Source: Collimonas arenae (GTDB lineage Bacteria > Pseudomonadota > Gammaproteobacteria > Burkholderiales > Burkholderiaceae_D). From it: 64,000 nt of DNA. Under the pieces are notes generated by a model. That model saw only the letters and a list, made by a program, of their open reading frames with translations, did not search any database and was not told where the DNA came from. Of this stretch, positions 1 to 10,484 are shown in pieces. Each line of letters begins with the position of its first letter. The first letter of the stretch is position 1. The stretch covers positions 1,054,001 to 1,118,000 of the forward strand of contig NZ_CP009962.1 of the NCBI RefSeq assembly GCF_000786695.1. Reading direction: 5' to 3'. The position numbers and the translations under genes were made by a program.

Positions 1-110
1 TGTACACATTCAAGCCGGAAGATCTGCACTATGCCGGCGTTGCTTTCATGCCGACTCGCATCGCTAGCAAGCCGGAAAACTTGGTGGTCACTTTCGAACC
101 GGTAAAATAG
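1..110 (+). CDS. C-terminal end of an unidentified protein (partial)
   Basis: An open frame enters the window at base 3 and stops at TAG 108-110, giving the last 35 residues, which end in ENLVVTFEPVK. Codon choice is GC-rich like the next genes, so it is very likely the 3' end of a real gene that begins outside the window. No domain can be recognised from this fragment and no function is assigned. Confidence 0.6.
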   Translation, partial: YTFKPEDLHYAGVAFMPTRIASKPENLVVTFEPVK

Positions 111-212
111 CGTTCTTGTTTTAAGAAAGCGCTCGCCACACGCTGGTGGTTGGGACGGTATCATTGGCCCGCCGCGACATTAACTTATTTTTCATTTTTT
201 ACCCCCTTCGAC

Positions 213-1070
213 ATGGATATACTTCTCGCGTTAAAAGTTCTCATCATGGGTCTGGTAGAGGGCTTCACCGAGTTCCTGCCGATTTCTTCGACCGGCCATC
301 TGATCCTGGCCGGCAGCCTGTTGGACTTTACCGCTGATATCGGCCGCGAAAAGGCAGAAGTGTTCGAGATCGCCATCCAGGCCGGTGCGATTTTCGCTGT
401 CTGCTGGGAATACCGGGTGCGCATTGGCGCTGTTCTGCGTGGCCTACCCAGCGATTACAAGGCGCGCAAGCTGGTCCTCAACCTGATCATTGCATTTATG
501 CCAGCGGCGATACTCGGCCTGCTATTTAGCAAGATGATCAAGGAAAAACTGTTTGCACCGCTGCCGGTGGCGATTGCATTGATTATCGGCGGCTTCGTGA
601 TTCTTTGGGTCGAGCGCCGCAACAACGCACGCAGCAAGACTGGCGACAGCGTGGCGCGGGTCGAGTCGGTCGACGACATGACGGCGATGGATGCCTTGAA
701 GATCGGGTTTGCCCAGGCTTTTGCGCTGATTCCCGGCACCAGTCGTTCCGGCGCTACAATTATCGGCGGCATGATGTTTGGCCTGTCGCGCAAGGCTGCC
801 ACTGAGTTTTCCTTTTTCCTGGCCATCCCGACCCTGTTTGCCGCCACCATTTATTCTCTGTATAAAGATCGCGCGCTGCTCTCGGCGGCTGATATTCCCT
901 TGTTTTCGATTGGCACCGTAGCGGCGTTCATCTCGGCTTTCCTGTGTGTGCGCTGGTTACTGCGCTATATCAGCAGCCACGATTTCACCGCGTTTGCGTG
1001 GTACCGGATTGTGTTCGGGCTGGTGGTGATCGTGACCGGATACACGGGCTGGGTCAGCTGGGTACACTGA
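213..1070 (+). CDS. uppP: Undecaprenyl-diphosphatase UppP (BacA family)
   Basis: Inner-membrane enzyme that dephosphorylates undecaprenyl diphosphate to recycle the lipid carrier for peptidoglycan and O-antigen synthesis; overexpression gives bacitracin resistance in this family. The 285-residue product is almost entirely hydrophobic. The first family motif is [14 protein letters not shown] with Glu16, Glu20 and His29, and the second is [10 protein letters not shown] near residue 175; both are intact. An in-frame ATG lies 63 bases upstream at 150, but it would add a non-hydrophobic leader absent from the family, so 213 was chosen; the Shine-Dalgarno sequence is weak at both. A second, more divergent UppP paralogue follows 140 bases downstream. 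Function is certain from motifs; only the start is open. Confidence 0.95.
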   Translation: MDILLALKVLIMGLVEGFTEFLPISSTGHLILAGSLLDFTADIGREKAEVFEIAIQAGAIFAVCWEYRVRIGAVLRGLPSDYKARKLVLNLIIAFMPAAILGLLFSKMIKEKLFAPLPVAIALIIGGFVILWVERRNNARSKTGDSVARVESVDDMTAMDALKIGFAQAFALIPGTSRSGATIIGGMMFGLSRKAATEFSFFLAIPTLFAATIYSLYKDRALLSAADIPLFSIGTVAAFISAFLCVRWLLRYISSHDFTAFAWYRIVFGLVVIVTGYTGWVSWVH

Positions 1071-1210
1071 GCGCCAAGCTTAGAGACTGTTGCAAACGCA
1101 CCTGGCGTTGTTGCTCCTCCTAGCCATCTGTGTTTGCCATAACCTCTTCGTTGAATTTGTTGTTACTGCTTTAAAAAATATAACCCTCTAATCCTCAGCA
1201 GGAGAATGTT

Positions 1211-2083
1211 GTGGCAAGTGTATGTTCCGCAGGTACCGATATCGGGTTTGCATCGCTAGACTATTTGCAGGTCGCTATCCTTGGCGTGATTCAGGGCATC
1301 TCTGAGTTATTGCCGATTTCTTCCACCGCGCATATGCGTATCGTGCCGGCGGTATTGGGCTGGCACGACCCTGGTTCGGCGTTCTCGGCGGCAATGCAGT
1401 TGGCGGCGTTGGCGGCGGTGGTGAGCTATTTCTGGCGCGACGTGCGCGAAGTGACCGTAGGCAGCATCGCTGCGGTGCGCCAGCGCGATTTCAGCAGCCC
1501 GCAGTTCCGTCTCGGCGTCGCCATCGTCCTGGCCACTATCCCGATCGGGATCGCCGGCCTGTCGTTGTCGCATGTGCTTAATGCCTGCGGCTCACCGTTG
1601 CGTAGCTTGAGCGTGATCGGCTACGCCTGTATCGCCATGGGCATATTGCTGGCGCTGGCCGAGCTGAGTTGCAAGCATCGCCGCAGCATGGGTGAAATGC
1701 GGCTGCGCGATGCGCTGATCGTCGGCCTGGCGCAAGTGGGCGCCTTGATTCCGGGCGTTTCGCGTTCCGGTTCGACCTTGACTGCCGCGCTGTTCCTGAA
1801 CTTCAAGCGCGAAGAAGCGGCGCGCTTTTCTTTCCTGCTCGGCTTGCCCGCGATTGCTCTGGCCGGTTTGAAAGAACTGCTGGTGTTGTTCCATCTGCAT
1901 ATGCCGCTAGAAACCTGGATGCTGCTGATTTTCGGGTTGGTAATCGCTAGTATTTCCGCCTTTGGTGCAATCTGGGGGTTGATGAAATTCCTGGAAAAAT
2001 TCTCCACATGGCCGTTCATCGTCTATCGCATCGCACTCGGGATTTTCCTGCTGGTTGCGGTCAACAATGGTTTCTTAAGCTAA
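1211..2083 (+). CDS. Second UppP-type undecaprenyl-diphosphatase paralogue
   Basis: A 290-residue polytopic membrane protein of the UppP/BacA family, divergent from its neighbour. It begins with GTG at 1211 behind an AGGAG-type ribosome site at about 1199-1203. The first motif reads [14 protein letters not shown], so the first catalytic-region Glu is Gln28 while Glu32 and His41 remain; the family signature is usually given as (E/Q)XXXE, so activity is plausible. The second motif, [10 protein letters not shown], is intact. It could serve the same recycling reaction, or act on a related polyprenyl or lipid diphosphate; the sequence cannot decide. The 3' end is followed 41 bases later by recQ. 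Tandem UppP paralogues in one place suggest duplication or acquisition of a specialised copy. Confidence 0.88.
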   Translation: MASVCSAGTDIGFASLDYLQVAILGVIQGISELLPISSTAHMRIVPAVLGWHDPGSAFSAAMQLAALAAVVSYFWRDVREVTVGSIAAVRQRDFSSPQFRLGVAIVLATIPIGIAGLSLSHVLNACGSPLRSLSVIGYACIAMGILLALAELSCKHRRSMGEMRLRDALIVGLAQVGALIPGVSRSGSTLTAALFLNFKREEAARFSFLLGLPAIALAGLKELLVLFHLHMPLETWMLLIFGLVIASISAFGAIWGLMKFLEKFSTWPFIVYRIALGIFLLVAVNNGFLS

Positions 2084-2124
2084 TCAAGCCAAGCGTAGTT
2101 AGTGTCATCGTTAAAAGTGTATTA

Positions 2125-3960
2125 ATGCCAAATTCAGCAGAAGCATCAGGTTCCGATCCGCAAGCACTTCATATACTGCAAACGGTATTCGGTTATCCCT
2201 CGTTCCGAGGCCAGCAGGCTGAGATTGTCAGCCATGTAGCCAACGGCGGGGATGCGCTGGTGCTGATGCCGACCGGCGGCGGCAAGTCGCTCTGCTATCA
2301 GATTCCGGCCTTGTTGCGGGATGGCGTCGGCGTGGTGATTTCGCCGCTGATCGCGTTGATGCAGGATCAGGTCGACGCGCTGGCCGAAGTCGGTGTGCGC
2401 GCAGCTTTCCTGAATTCTACCCAGACCTACGAAGAAGCAGCGCAGATCGAACGTCGCGTGCGCAGCGGCGATCTCGATCTGGTCTATGTGGCGCCGGAAC
2501 GCTTGCTGACGCCGCGCTGCCTGGAGTTGCTGGAATCGTCGAAGATCGCTTTGTTTGCCATCGACGAAGCGCATTGCGTGTCGCAATGGGGGCATGATTT
2601 CCGGCCCGAATACATCAAGCTGTCGATCTTGCACGAACGTTTCCCGCAAGTGCCGCGGATCGCCCTGACGGCGACTGCCGACCAGCAGACCCGCGAAGAA
2701 ATCGCGATGCGGCTGCAGCTGGAAGACGGCGCACGTTTTGTATCTTCCTTCGACCGCCCCAACATCCGTTATCAGATTGTGGAAAAGGCCAACGGCCGCA
2801 AGCAGCTGCTTGATTTCATAGAAAGCGAACATGTCGGCGATGCCGGCATCGTCTACTGTCTGTCACGCAAGAAGGTGGAAGAAACTGCTGAATTCCTGGT
2901 GCAGCAAGGGATCGCCGCTTTGCCGTATCACGCTGGCATGGAATACACGCAACGGACCAAGAATCAAGGTCGCTTCCTTCGCGAAGACGGCATCGTGATG
3001 GTCGCCACTATCGCCTTCGGCATGGGCATCGACAAACCGGATGTGCGTTTCGTCGCCCATCTGGACCTGCCGAAAAGCATCGAAGGTTATTACCAGGAAA
3101 CCGGCCGTGCAGGTCGTGACGGCGGTCCCGCCAATGCCTGGATGGCCTATGGTTTGCAGGACGTGGTGCAGCAACGCCGCATGATTGATGAATCGGAAGC
3201 CGGCGAGACGTTCAAGCGGGTGCAGGGCGTCAAGCTGGATGCGATGCTCGGTCTGTGCGAAACCCTGCATTGCCGCCGCGTACGCTTGCTGGATTACTTC
3301 GGCCAGGGTTCGGAACGCTGCGGCAATTGCGATACCTGCATGAATCCGCCGGTGTCTTTCGATGCGACAGTGGTGGTGCAAAAGCTGCTGTCGACGATTT
3401 ACCGGGTCGATCAGCGTTTTGGCGCGATGCACGTAATGGATGTCTTGCGCGGCATAGATTCCGACAAGATCAAGCAATGGCGGCACGATCAGCTTTCCAC
3501 TTTTGGCATCGGCAGCGATCGCAGCGAAGCGGAATGGCGGGCGATTCTGCGGCAATCGATTGCGCTCGGCCTGATCACGGTCGACCATGAAGCCTACAGC
3601 GCGCTCAAGCTGACCGACGCCGCACGGCCCGTGCTGAAAGGCGAGTATCCGGTGCAATTGCGGCAATATCAGAAACCGGTCAAGCAAAAACGCAGTGGCG
3701 GCAAATCCAAGGGTTATGTTGAAACCGATTTGTCGACGCTGGAGCAAGCCATTTTCGAGAAATTACGCTGGTGGAGAGTGGAAACGGCACGCAAGCATAA
3801 TGTTCCGGCCTACGTCATTTTCCACGATGCGACGATGCGCGAAATCGCCAAGGCGCAGCCTGTGTCGCTGGATGATTTGCGTGGAGTAAGTGGCGTCGGT
3901 GAGAAAAAGCTGGAGACTTACGGCACAGAGATCGTCGAGCTGATTGCAGAATTTGTATAA
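2125..3960 (+). CDS. recQ: ATP-dependent DNA helicase RecQ
   Basis: A 3'-5' DNA helicase of the RecF recombination pathway that also suppresses illegitimate recombination. The 611-residue length matches full-length bacterial RecQ. In order: Walker [13 protein letters not shown] near residue 50, the DEAH box with the aromatic-rich loop ([17 protein letters not shown]), the ALTATAD motif III, helicase C motif VI ([12 protein letters not shown]), a zinc-binding cysteine set ending CGNCDTC, a winged-helix RQC region, and a C-terminal HRDC domain ending in the helix-hairpin-like [14 protein letters not shown]. The frame extends upstream into the previous gene, but ATG 2125 begins right before the conserved helicase N-terminus and leaves the upstream gene intact. 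Confidence 0.96.
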   Translation: MPNSAEASGSDPQALHILQTVFGYPSFRGQQAEIVSHVANGGDALVLMPTGGGKSLCYQIPALLRDGVGVVISPLIALMQDQVDALAEVGVRAAFLNSTQTYEEAAQIERRVRSGDLDLVYVAPERLLTPRCLELLESSKIALFAIDEAHCVSQWGHDFRPEYIKLSILHERFPQVPRIALTATADQQTREEIAMRLQLEDGARFVSSFDRPNIRYQIVEKANGRKQLLDFIESEHVGDAGIVYCLSRKKVEETAEFLVQQGIAALPYHAGMEYTQRTKNQGRFLREDGIVMVATIAFGMGIDKPDVRFVAHLDLPKSIEGYYQETGRAGRDGGPANAWMAYGLQDVVQQRRMIDESEAGETFKRVQGVKLDAMLGLCETLHCRRVRLLDYFGQGSERCGNCDTCMNPPVSFDATVVVQKLLSTIYRVDQRFGAMHVMDVLRGIDSDKIKQWRHDQLSTFGIGSDRSEAEWRAILRQSIALGLITVDHEAYSALKLTDAARPVLKGEYPVQLRQYQKPVKQKRSGGKSKGYVETDLSTLEQAIFEKLRWWRVETARKHNVPAYVIFHDATMREIAKAQPVSLDDLRGVSGVGEKKLETYGTEIVELIAEFV

Positions 3961-3966
3961 CTTGCC

Positions 3967-3988
3967 TGGGTCAGCGCACGCTAACCCA
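3967..3988. terminator. Stem-loop between convergent recQ and the reductase gene
   Basis: TGGGT-C-AGCG then CA then CGCT-A-ACCCA forms a 5+4 bp stem with one mismatch, placed in the 42-base gap between two convergent genes. There is no clear T-run on either side, so it is at best a weak bidirectional terminator. Confidence 0.3.
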
Positions 3989-4002
3989 AGCTGCGGTTCT
4001 GC

Positions 4003-5193
4003 TTAAATTGTGGTGCCCAAGGCTGCCATCAAGGCTTGCCTGATTTTCGCTTCTTGCGGCGCGACGCCGAAACCAACCATCATTCCTTGCGCATCGAAGA
4101 AGCGGCAAATAGTAGTGACGCCATCCACTTCGGTTTCCCAACGGCCGGTGGCTACCGCATGCGGTGGCGGCGGCACCAGCGCCAACGGGTAGCTCGGCGT
4201 TTTGACGATGACCGGGGAATGCTTGAGATCAATTGCGGTGTCTTCACCATTCAAGGTCTTGGCAATCGCTCGCGCAGCAGTAAGAATCGGTGCAATGTAT
4301 GGCAGCGGGCTGGTACGGCCTTCGCTATCGACCAGATACTCGGCGCAATCGCCCAGCGCGTACACATCGGAGGCGCTGGTGCGGCCGTGAGAATCAACGA
4401 TGATTCCGCGGCCGGTATTGAGTTGCGCAGCTTGCGCCAGCGTCAGGTCGGGACGCAAACCGACAGCAGACAACACTACATCCGCAATCACCGTATCGCC
4501 GTTAGCCAGCGTGACTTTGATTGCGCCATCGGCATGGTCGACGCTGCTGGCGGTAGTGCCCAGCCGAAGATCGATGCCGCGGGCGGTGAGCGCGGCATGT
4601 AGGCCTTGCGACAAGGGCGGTGCCGCCAGCGCAGCCAACGGCAATGCGTTCGGATCAACCAGCGTGACCTTGTGGCCGTGCAGCGCGAGGTCGTCAGCGA
4701 ATTCGCAGCCGATCAGGCCGGCGCCAAGAATCACCACGCGGGCCGTGGCTGGCTCCGTGTGCGGTTGTTCCATCAGCAGCTTTTCGCGGAAGGTGGCGTA
4801 ATCGTCGATATGGTTGACCGATAGAATGCGGTCGCTCGCGTCGCCGGCAATCCCCAACCGTATCGCTTGCGCGCCGACAGCGATGACCAGCTGCTCATAC
4901 TCGAAAGCGCCAATGCTGGTGTCCACCACCTTTGCAGCGGTATCGATATGCTTGACCGTGGTCTTGGTCATGATATTGGCGCCAACCTGCTCCGCCATTT
5001 GCGCCGCGCTTTGCGAGATCAACTGTGCAGCCTGCTTCTTTTGCGCGAATGCGTTCGACAGCATCGGTTTGGAATAGAAACCGCCATCGTCAGCTGTGAT
5101 GATGAGCAGTGCGGCAGTCTTGTTCAGCTTGCGCACTTCACGTGCCAGCGAGTAAGCAGCCATACCGGCGCCGATGATGATAATGGGTTTCAT
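4003..5193 (-). CDS. FAD-dependent NAD(P)H:rubredoxin reductase
   Basis: A 396-residue pyridine-nucleotide-disulfide-type flavoprotein predicted to pass electrons from NAD(P)H through FAD to rubredoxin. The FAD-binding GxGxxA motif (IIIGAGMAAYSLAREV) is at the N-terminus. A second Rossmann motif for NAD(P)H (VVILGAGLIGCEFADDL) lies near residue 145. The late ATG-type motif SDVYALGDCAEY binds the FAD pyrophosphate. There is no redox-active CxxxxC pair, which fits the rubredoxin/ferredoxin reductase group. The start at 5193 is behind an AGGAA ribosome site; a longer frame to 5274 adds an unlikely leader. The rubredoxin gene lies 117 bases upstream in the same direction, so the two are probably co-transcribed and partners. 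Together with the rubrerythrin gene they would form an NADH-fed peroxide-reducing chain. Confidence 0.9.
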   Translation of the reverse strand: MKPIIIIGAGMAAYSLAREVRKLNKTAALLIITADDGGFYSKPMLSNAFAQKKQAAQLISQSAAQMAEQVGANIMTKTTVKHIDTAAKVVDTSIGAFEYEQLVIAVGAQAIRLGIAGDASDRILSVNHIDDYATFREKLLMEQPHTEPATARVVILGAGLIGCEFADDLALHGHKVTLVDPNALPLAALAAPPLSQGLHAALTARGIDLRLGTTASSVDHADGAIKVTLANGDTVIADVVLSAVGLRPDLTLAQAAQLNTGRGIIVDSHGRTSASDVYALGDCAEYLVDSEGRTSPLPYIAPILTAARAIAKTLNGEDTAIDLKHSPVIVKTPSYPLALVPPPPHAVATGRWETEVDGVTTICRFFDAQGMMVGFGVAPQEAKIRQALMAALGTTI

Positions 5194-5310
5194 GGAATTT
5201 CCTGGGGATTGATAGCGCTGAAGATAAAGCGGTTTTACGTATTGAAATCGGGACCAATTAGCCGCCGCAGGCACTTGCAGCAGTGCGGCGGCTGATTCTA
5301 CAACATCCGC

Positions 5311-5475
5311 TTAGATTTCGACCATTTCAAAATCGGCCTTGGCGACGCCGCAATCCGGGCATTCCCAGGTTGCAGGCACGTCTTCCCATTTGGTGCCGGC
5401 AGCGATGCCGTCTTCCGGCCAGCCAGCCGCTTCGTCATAGATCAGGCCGCAAACGATGCATTGGTAAGTTTTCAT
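5311..5475 (-). CDS. rubA: Rubredoxin
   Basis: A 54-residue one-iron electron carrier. Read on the reverse strand, it has the two iron-binding pairs CIVCG near residues 6-10 and CPDCG near residues 39-43, with the conserved [12 protein letters not shown] segment and the aromatic residues between them; length and spacing are exactly those of type I/AlkG2-like rubredoxins. Iron is held by the four cysteines. It sits between the reductase gene downstream and the rubrerythrin gene 85 bases upstream, all on the same strand. This order suggests it shuttles electrons from the reductase to the rubrerythrin, although rubredoxins can also serve alkane hydroxylases; none is seen here. Confidence 0.95.
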   Translation of the reverse strand: MKTYQCIVCGLIYDEAAGWPEDGIAAGTKWEDVPATWECPDCGVAKADFEMVEI

Positions 5476-5560
5476 TTTTTTGTTCCTATAAAGTGTGTGT
5501 CGTAATAGTTAATTGTGCCGGTAGCGCATTGCCCCGCTACCGGGTTAGTCAGGTAAGCGA

Positions 5561-6049
5561 TTATGCCGCGTTCAGCGCATCCAGCGCATGCTGGTAATGA
5601 TTCGCGTGGCGCTCTTCCACCTTGGCCAGTGCGGCGAAACGTTTGGCGGCTTTCTCCAAGGTACGCTTGAAATTTTCCGCGTGTTCTTTCGATTCGGCGA
5701 TTTGTTCGTCATATTCCGCGACGGCAGCCTGGTTACCTTCTTCAATCGCCAGGTGGCGGAATTTCGGATACATCTCGGTGTATTCGTAAGTCTCGCCTTC
5801 AATGGCTATTTCCAGCGATTTGGCTGGCGTCAGCTGTGCTTTCGGGTACAGCAGGTCGAGATGGCCAAAGGCGTGCATGACTTCCTGATCCGCTGTATCT
5901 TCAAAAATCTTGGCGACTTCCTCGGCGCCGGCTTCGCGCGCCAGTTTGGCGAAATAACGGTATTTTATATGGGCCATGGATTCACCGGCGAAAGCGGCTT
6001 CCAGGTTTTCGATAGTGACTGATTTGATGCTGGTGTCTTGGTTTGCCAT
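5561..6049 (-). CDS. Rubrerythrin-family di-iron protein without a rubredoxin domain
   Basis: A 162-residue four-helix-bundle di-iron protein of the rubrerythrin family, expected to reduce hydrogen peroxide in the cytoplasm. It shows the ferritin-like pattern of repeated Glu and ExxH ligands: ENLEAAFAGE, DTADQEVMHAFGH, EYTEMYPKF, and KVEERHANHY near the end. Classical rubrerythrin (about 190 residues) carries a C-terminal rubredoxin domain with two CxxC pairs; this protein stops before it and has no cysteine pair. The missing domain is present as the separate rubredoxin gene just downstream. ATG 6049 follows an AGAGAG ribosome site; the frame is open up to 6139 but the extra residues are not family-like. 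Confidence 0.93.
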   Translation of the reverse strand: MANQDTSIKSVTIENLEAAFAGESMAHIKYRYFAKLAREAGAEEVAKIFEDTADQEVMHAFGHLDLLYPKAQLTPAKSLEIAIEGETYEYTEMYPKFRHLAIEEGNQAAVAEYDEQIAESKEHAENFKRTLEKAAKRFAALAKVEERHANHYQHALDALNAA

Positions 6050-6206
6050 GATGTGCTCTCTCTTTATGCTAGGGAAGGGTGTTTTGCTATTGCCGTGAGA
6101 CATATAATAGTTTTTATTTATTAAAATTGGAAATTGCATATCTTTATGGCTATGATAGATTTTTCATGTGTCTTTTTTGATATCGAAAAATATTGCAAAT
6201 ATACAA

Positions 6207-6245
6207 CTATGTGAAATCGGCATTCACCATGCGAAATTCACATAG
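6207..6245. promoter_or_regulatory. Inverted repeat in the divergent rubrerythrin/maeB promoter region
   Basis: CTATGTGAA (6207-6215) and TTCACATAG (6237-6245) are perfect 9-bp inverted arms whose starts are 30 bases apart, about three helical turns. A nested GTGAA-N7-TTCAC (6211-6227) sits inside. The 259-base gap separates divergent genes, so the site could control either. It is AT-rich and contains no other recognised element. No regulator is assigned. Confidence 0.4.
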
Positions 6246-6308
6246 CCGGTTGCGACCAGTCTGATAAAATCAGGGACTTTCACTTGTTACACTTGGGGAC
6301 AGAGAAAC

Positions 6309-8621
6309 ATGGATTCGATGATCGATAAAAAAGAAGAGCTCCGCCAACAACTGCGCCAAGCGGCGCTTGAATATCACGAGTTTCCGACCCCCGGGAAAAT
6401 TAGCGTAACTCCCACCAAATTACTGACAAACCAGCGCGATCTGGCGCTGGCTTACTCGCCCGGCGTTGCCGCTGCCTGCGAAGAAATCGTCGCCGATCCG
6501 GCGAATGCCTTCCGCTACACAGCGCGCGGCAACTTGGTGGCGGTCATCACCAACGGCACCGCCGTCCTCGGCCTGGGTAATATCGGCCCGCTGGCTTCCA
6601 AGCCGGTGATGGAAGGCAAGGGCGTTCTGTTCAAGAAATTCGCCGGCATCGACGTCTTCGATATTGAAATCAACGAACACGATCCGGACAAGCTGTGCGA
6701 CATCATCGCTTCGCTGGAGCCGACTTTCGGCGGCATCAACCTGGAAGATATCAAGGCGCCAGAGTGCTTCGAGATCGAGCGCAAGCTGCGCGACCGTATG
6801 AAGATCCCGGTCTTTCACGATGACCAGCATGGCACCGCTATCATCGTCGGCGCGGCGATTCTCAATGGCCTCAAAGTAGTCAACAAAGACATCAAGAACT
6901 GCAAGCTGGTGGTCTCGGGCGCTGGCGCCGCGGCGCTGGCCTGCCTGGACCTGATCGTTGATCTCGGGTTCCCTATTGAAAACATTTTCGTGACTGACCT
7001 AGCTGGCGTGGTCTACAAAGGACGGGTCGAGCTGATGGATCCGGACAAGGCGCGTTTTGCACGAGAAACCGATGCGCGCACTCTGGGCGAACTCATCCCA
7101 GGCGCCGATATTTTCCTCGGTCTGTCGGCTGGCGGCGTACTCAAGCAAGACATGGTAAAGGCGATGGCGCCCCGGCCGCTGGTGCTGGCGCTGGCCAATC
7201 CGACGCCGGAAATCCTGCCGGAAGATGTCAAAGCCGTGCGTGACGACGCCGTCATGGCGACGGGCCGTTCGGATTATCCGAACCAGGTTAACAACGTTCT
7301 CTGCTTCCCGTACATTTTCCGCGGTGCGCTGGATTGCGGCGCCACCACCATCACCCGCGAAATGGAAATCGCCGTGGTGCACGCGATCGCCGAACTGGCG
7401 CAAGCGGAGCAGTCGGACATCGTCGCCACTACTTACGGCATCACCAACCTGTCGTTCGGCCCTGAATACATTATTCCAAAGCCGTTCGATCCTCGCCTGA
7501 TGATCAAGATTGCGCCAGCAGTGGCCAAGGCTGCTGAAGCTTCTGGCGTCGCCAGCCGTCCGATCAAGGACATGGAAGCCTACATCGACAAGCTGCAACA
7601 GTTCGTGTATCGCAGCGGCACCTTCATGCGGCCTCTGTTCCAGATCGCCAAGAAGACGCCAGCCGGTAAGAAACGCATCGTCTACGCCGAAGGCGAAGAA
7701 GAACGCGTCCTGCGTGCGGTGCAAGTGGTGGTGGATGAAAACCTGGCGCGGCCGATCCTGGTCGGCCGTCCTGCGGTGCTGCAACAACGTATCGAACGTT
7801 TCGGCCTGCGTCTGAAAGCGGACGTCGATTTCGAAGTCATCAATCCGGATTTCGACGAGCGCTATCGCGACTACTGGCAAACTTTCCTGGCGATGACCAA
7901 GCGCCAGGGCGTGACAGAGCAATACGCCAAGCTGGAAATGCGCCGCCGTCATACGCTGATCGGTTCGATGGCGATCCACAAGGGCCACGCCGACGGCATG
8001 ATCTGCGGCACCTACGGTACCACCAGCCTGCATCTGAACTACATCGACAAGGTACTGGGGCGGCGCGAAGGCGTGAATGTCTACGCTGCGATGAATGCCT
8101 TGATCCTGACCGATCGTCAATTGGTGCTGGTCGATACCCACGTCAACGAAGAGCCAACTGCCGAGCAACTGGCAGAGATCACCATCCTGGCTGCGGAAGA
8201 GATGTTGCGCTTCGGCATCAAGCCGCGCGTAGCCTTGCTGTCCCATTCCAACTATGGTTCCAGCAACAGCGCTTCGGCGCAAAAGATGCGCAACGCGCTC
8301 GCGATCATCAAGGAACTGTCGCCCGAACTGGAAGTCGACGGCGAAATGCACGGCGATACTGCGCTCAACATTGAACTGCGTCGCAAGCTGATGCCGGATT
8401 CGTCGCTGAAAGGCGATGCCAACCTGCTGGTGATGCCGAATATCGATGCCGCCAATATCGCCTACAATTTGCTCAAGAACACTTGCGGCAATGGCGTAGC
8501 GGTTGGCCCGATCCTGCTCGGTTGCGCCAAGCCGGTACATATCCTGACGCCATCGGCAACTGTGCGCCGTATCGTCAACATGACTGCCTTGTGCGTGGTG
8601 GACGCGATTTCGGCGCGTTAA
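6309..8621 (+). CDS. maeB: NADP-dependent malic enzyme with phosphotransacetylase-like domain
   Basis: Oxidatively decarboxylates malate to pyruvate and makes NADPH. The 770-residue product has the MaeB hybrid layout: an N-terminal malic-enzyme half ([19 protein letters not shown] near residue 80-98, the FHDDQHGTA motif near 175, the NAD(P)-binding [12 protein letters not shown] near 200), then from about residue 440 a phosphate acetyltransferase-like domain that is regulatory rather than catalytic in known MaeB proteins. Length is close to E. coli MaeB. The ATG at 6309 has a GGGGACAG ribosome site; a second ATG at 6318 is also possible. A strong terminator follows at 8655, so it is probably monocistronic. 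Confidence 0.96.
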   Translation: MDSMIDKKEELRQQLRQAALEYHEFPTPGKISVTPTKLLTNQRDLALAYSPGVAAACEEIVADPANAFRYTARGNLVAVITNGTAVLGLGNIGPLASKPVMEGKGVLFKKFAGIDVFDIEINEHDPDKLCDIIASLEPTFGGINLEDIKAPECFEIERKLRDRMKIPVFHDDQHGTAIIVGAAILNGLKVVNKDIKNCKLVVSGAGAAALACLDLIVDLGFPIENIFVTDLAGVVYKGRVELMDPDKARFARETDARTLGELIPGADIFLGLSAGGVLKQDMVKAMAPRPLVLALANPTPEILPEDVKAVRDDAVMATGRSDYPNQVNNVLCFPYIFRGALDCGATTITREMEIAVVHAIAELAQAEQSDIVATTYGITNLSFGPEYIIPKPFDPRLMIKIAPAVAKAAEASGVASRPIKDMEAYIDKLQQFVYRSGTFMRPLFQIAKKTPAGKKRIVYAEGEEERVLRAVQVVVDENLARPILVGRPAVLQQRIERFGLRLKADVDFEVINPDFDERYRDYWQTFLAMTKRQGVTEQYAKLEMRRRHTLIGSMAIHKGHADGMICGTYGTTSLHLNYIDKVLGRREGVNVYAAMNALILTDRQLVLVDTHVNEEPTAEQLAEITILAAEEMLRFGIKPRVALLSHSNYGSSNSASAQKMRNALAIIKELSPELEVDGEMHGDTALNIELRRKLMPDSSLKGDANLLVMPNIDAANIAYNLLKNTCGNGVAVGPILLGCAKPVHILTPSATVRRIVNMTALCVVDAISAR

Positions 8622-8654
8622 GATCTAGACAGAAGTAGCAAGCAAGAAGAGAAG

Positions 8655-8702
8655 GGCCCTGTTTTACCACCGGATAACCGGCGGCAAAGCAGGGCCTTTT
8701 TT
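8655..8702 (+). terminator. Rho-independent terminator of maeB
   Basis: GGCCCTG (8655-8661) pairs with CAGGGCC (8690-8696), and the downstream arm runs straight into six T residues. The loop itself contains a smaller CCGG-rich hairpin. It lies 34 bases after the maeB stop codon. Confidence 0.88.
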
Positions 8703-8765
8703 ATTGGTTCGGGAGGACATCGCCGGATGCGTTTTAGTTGATCACAAGATAGATAAAGCGTGTAA

Positions 8766-8794
8766 ATTGTAGTGAAAAACGGTAGTACTACAAT
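8766..8794. promoter_or_regulatory. Inverted repeat upstream of the acyl-CoA ligase gene
   Basis: ATTGTAGT (8766-8773) and ACTACAAT (8787-8794) are perfect 8-bp inverted arms with start-to-start spacing of 21 bases, two helical turns, ending 14 bases before the ATG at 8809. Size, symmetry and position fit a dimeric repressor operator (for example TetR- or GntR-type), but no regulator gene is adjacent. The remaining 187-base gap otherwise holds only the maeB terminator. Confidence 0.4.
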
Positions 8795-8808
8795 GATCAG
8801 GAGATGCG

Positions 8809-10461
8809 ATGCCCGAGTATCCGAAGAGCCCGTTGATGGGACAGATGATGAGCCAGCCCTTGCTCATCTCCAGCATTATCCAGCACGCCGACCGTTATTT
8901 CGGCGCTAACGAAATCGTGTCGCGGCGGATTGAGGGTGATTTGCATCGCTATACCTATAGCGAGTGCCATCAGCGCTCACGGCGGCTCGCCAATGCGCTC
9001 GCTACACTTGGCGTGGGGATGGGCGAACGGGTCGCAACGCTGGCATGGAACGGCTACCGGCACATGGAGGCCTACTACGCGGTCTCCGGAACCGGTGCGG
9101 TGCTGCATACGATCAACCCGCGCTTGCATCCAGACCTGATCGGCTATATCGCCAACCACGCCGAAGACCAGTATCTCTTGTTCGATACTTGTTTCCTGCC
9201 GCTGGTGGAAGCGGTGGCGCCGCTAGCCAAGACCATCAAGGGTTATATCGCTTTATGCGCGCGCGAGCACATGCCGCCGGATAGCAAACTGCCCAATCTG
9301 CTGTGCTACGAAGAGCTGCTTGCATCCAACGCGGACGATTATCGCTGGCCGACGTTCGACGAAAATTCCGCCTCCAGCTTGTGCTACACATCGGGCACCA
9401 CCGGAAATCCCAAGGGCGCGCTATATTCGCACCGCTCCACCGTGTTGCATTCACTGGCTTCGGTGATGCCGGACACTATGAACATCTCAGGCCGCGACGC
9501 CGTGTTACCGATCGTTCCGATGTTTCATGTGAATGCCTGGGGTTTGCCGTACGCTGTACCGCTGACGGGTGCGAAAATGGTGTTTCCGGGACCGGGGCTC
9601 GACGGCAAATCGCTGTATGAATTATTCGAGCAGGAGCAGGTCACCATTTCCGCCGGCGTGCCGACGGTGTGGCTGGGCCTGCTCAATCATATGGATCAGA
9701 ACCAGCTACGTTTCTCCAGTTTCAAGCGCACCATCATTGGCGGCTCGGCCTGTCCGCCGGCGATGATGAAGAGCTTGCGTCATCGTTATGACGTGGACGT
9801 GGTGCATGCCTGGGGCATGACAGAGATGTCGCCGCTGGGGACCACTGGCAGCCTGCAAACCAGGCATTTGTCATTACCCGCCGAGCAGCAGGAATTGCTG
9901 TTGCAAAAACAGGGCCATGCTATCTACGGCGTCGACATGAAGATTGTCGATGACGACGGGCAGGAATTACCCTGGGATGGCGTCACCTACGGTAATCTGC
10001 TGGTCAAGGGACCATGGATAGTCGACAGCTATTTCAAGAATGAAGGTGGCGATATCATGCGGGACGGCTGGTTTCCAACCGGCGATGTGGCGACCATCGA
10101 TGCTGACGGCTACATGCAAATCACCGATCGCAGCAAGGACGTGATCAAGTCAGGCGGCGAATGGATCAGCAGCATTGAGCTGGAAAATATCGCGATGGCG
10201 CATCCGGCTGTGCAGATGGCCGCCTGTATCGGGATTTTTCATCCAAAATGGGATGAGCGACCTTTGCTGGTGGTGGTGCGTAAACCGGGAATGGAAGTCA
10301 GTAGCGCGGAGCTGTTGAAATTTTTCGAAGGCAAGATCGCCAAATGGTGGACGCCGGATGACGTCGCATTCGTCGACGCCTTGCCGATCGGGGCGACCGG
10401 CAAGCTGCTGAAAAACAAATTGCGCGAGCAGTTCAAGGCTTATAACTTGCCGACCGCCTGA
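8809..10461 (+). CDS. Acyl-CoA synthetase (AMP-forming, medium/long-chain fatty acid type)
   Basis: Activates a carboxylic acid, probably a fatty acid, to its CoA thioester through an acyl-adenylate. The 550-residue product belongs to the ANL superfamily: the P-loop-like A3 motif [11 protein letters not shown] starts at residue 193, the A5 motif is in [12 protein letters not shown] near 336-347, and the late motifs [28 protein letters not shown] (written in parts: [22 protein letters not shown]) precede the C-terminal Lys in GATGKLLK. This matches the FadD3/alkK-like branch closely. The start has a CAGGAG ribosome site at 8798-8803. It stands alone between a terminator and a reverse gene; substrate chain length cannot be read from the sequence. 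Confidence 0.93.
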   Translation: MPEYPKSPLMGQMMSQPLLISSIIQHADRYFGANEIVSRRIEGDLHRYTYSECHQRSRRLANALATLGVGMGERVATLAWNGYRHMEAYYAVSGTGAVLHTINPRLHPDLIGYIANHAEDQYLLFDTCFLPLVEAVAPLAKTIKGYIALCAREHMPPDSKLPNLLCYEELLASNADDYRWPTFDENSASSLCYTSGTTGNPKGALYSHRSTVLHSLASVMPDTMNISGRDAVLPIVPMFHVNAWGLPYAVPLTGAKMVFPGPGLDGKSLYELFEQEQVTISAGVPTVWLGLLNHMDQNQLRFSSFKRTIIGGSACPPAMMKSLRHRYDVDVVHAWGMTEMSPLGTTGSLQTRHLSLPAEQQELLLQKQGHAIYGVDMKIVDDDGQELPWDGVTYGNLLVKGPWIVDSYFKNEGGDIMRDGWFPTGDVATIDADGYMQITDRSKDVIKSGGEWISSIELENIAMAHPAVQMAACIGIFHPKWDERPLLVVVRKPGMEVSSAELLKFFEGKIAKWWTPDDVAFVDALPIGATGKLLKNKLREQFKAYNLPTA

Positions 10462-10484
10462 GCGTCGCGGCGGCTGATTCGCGT

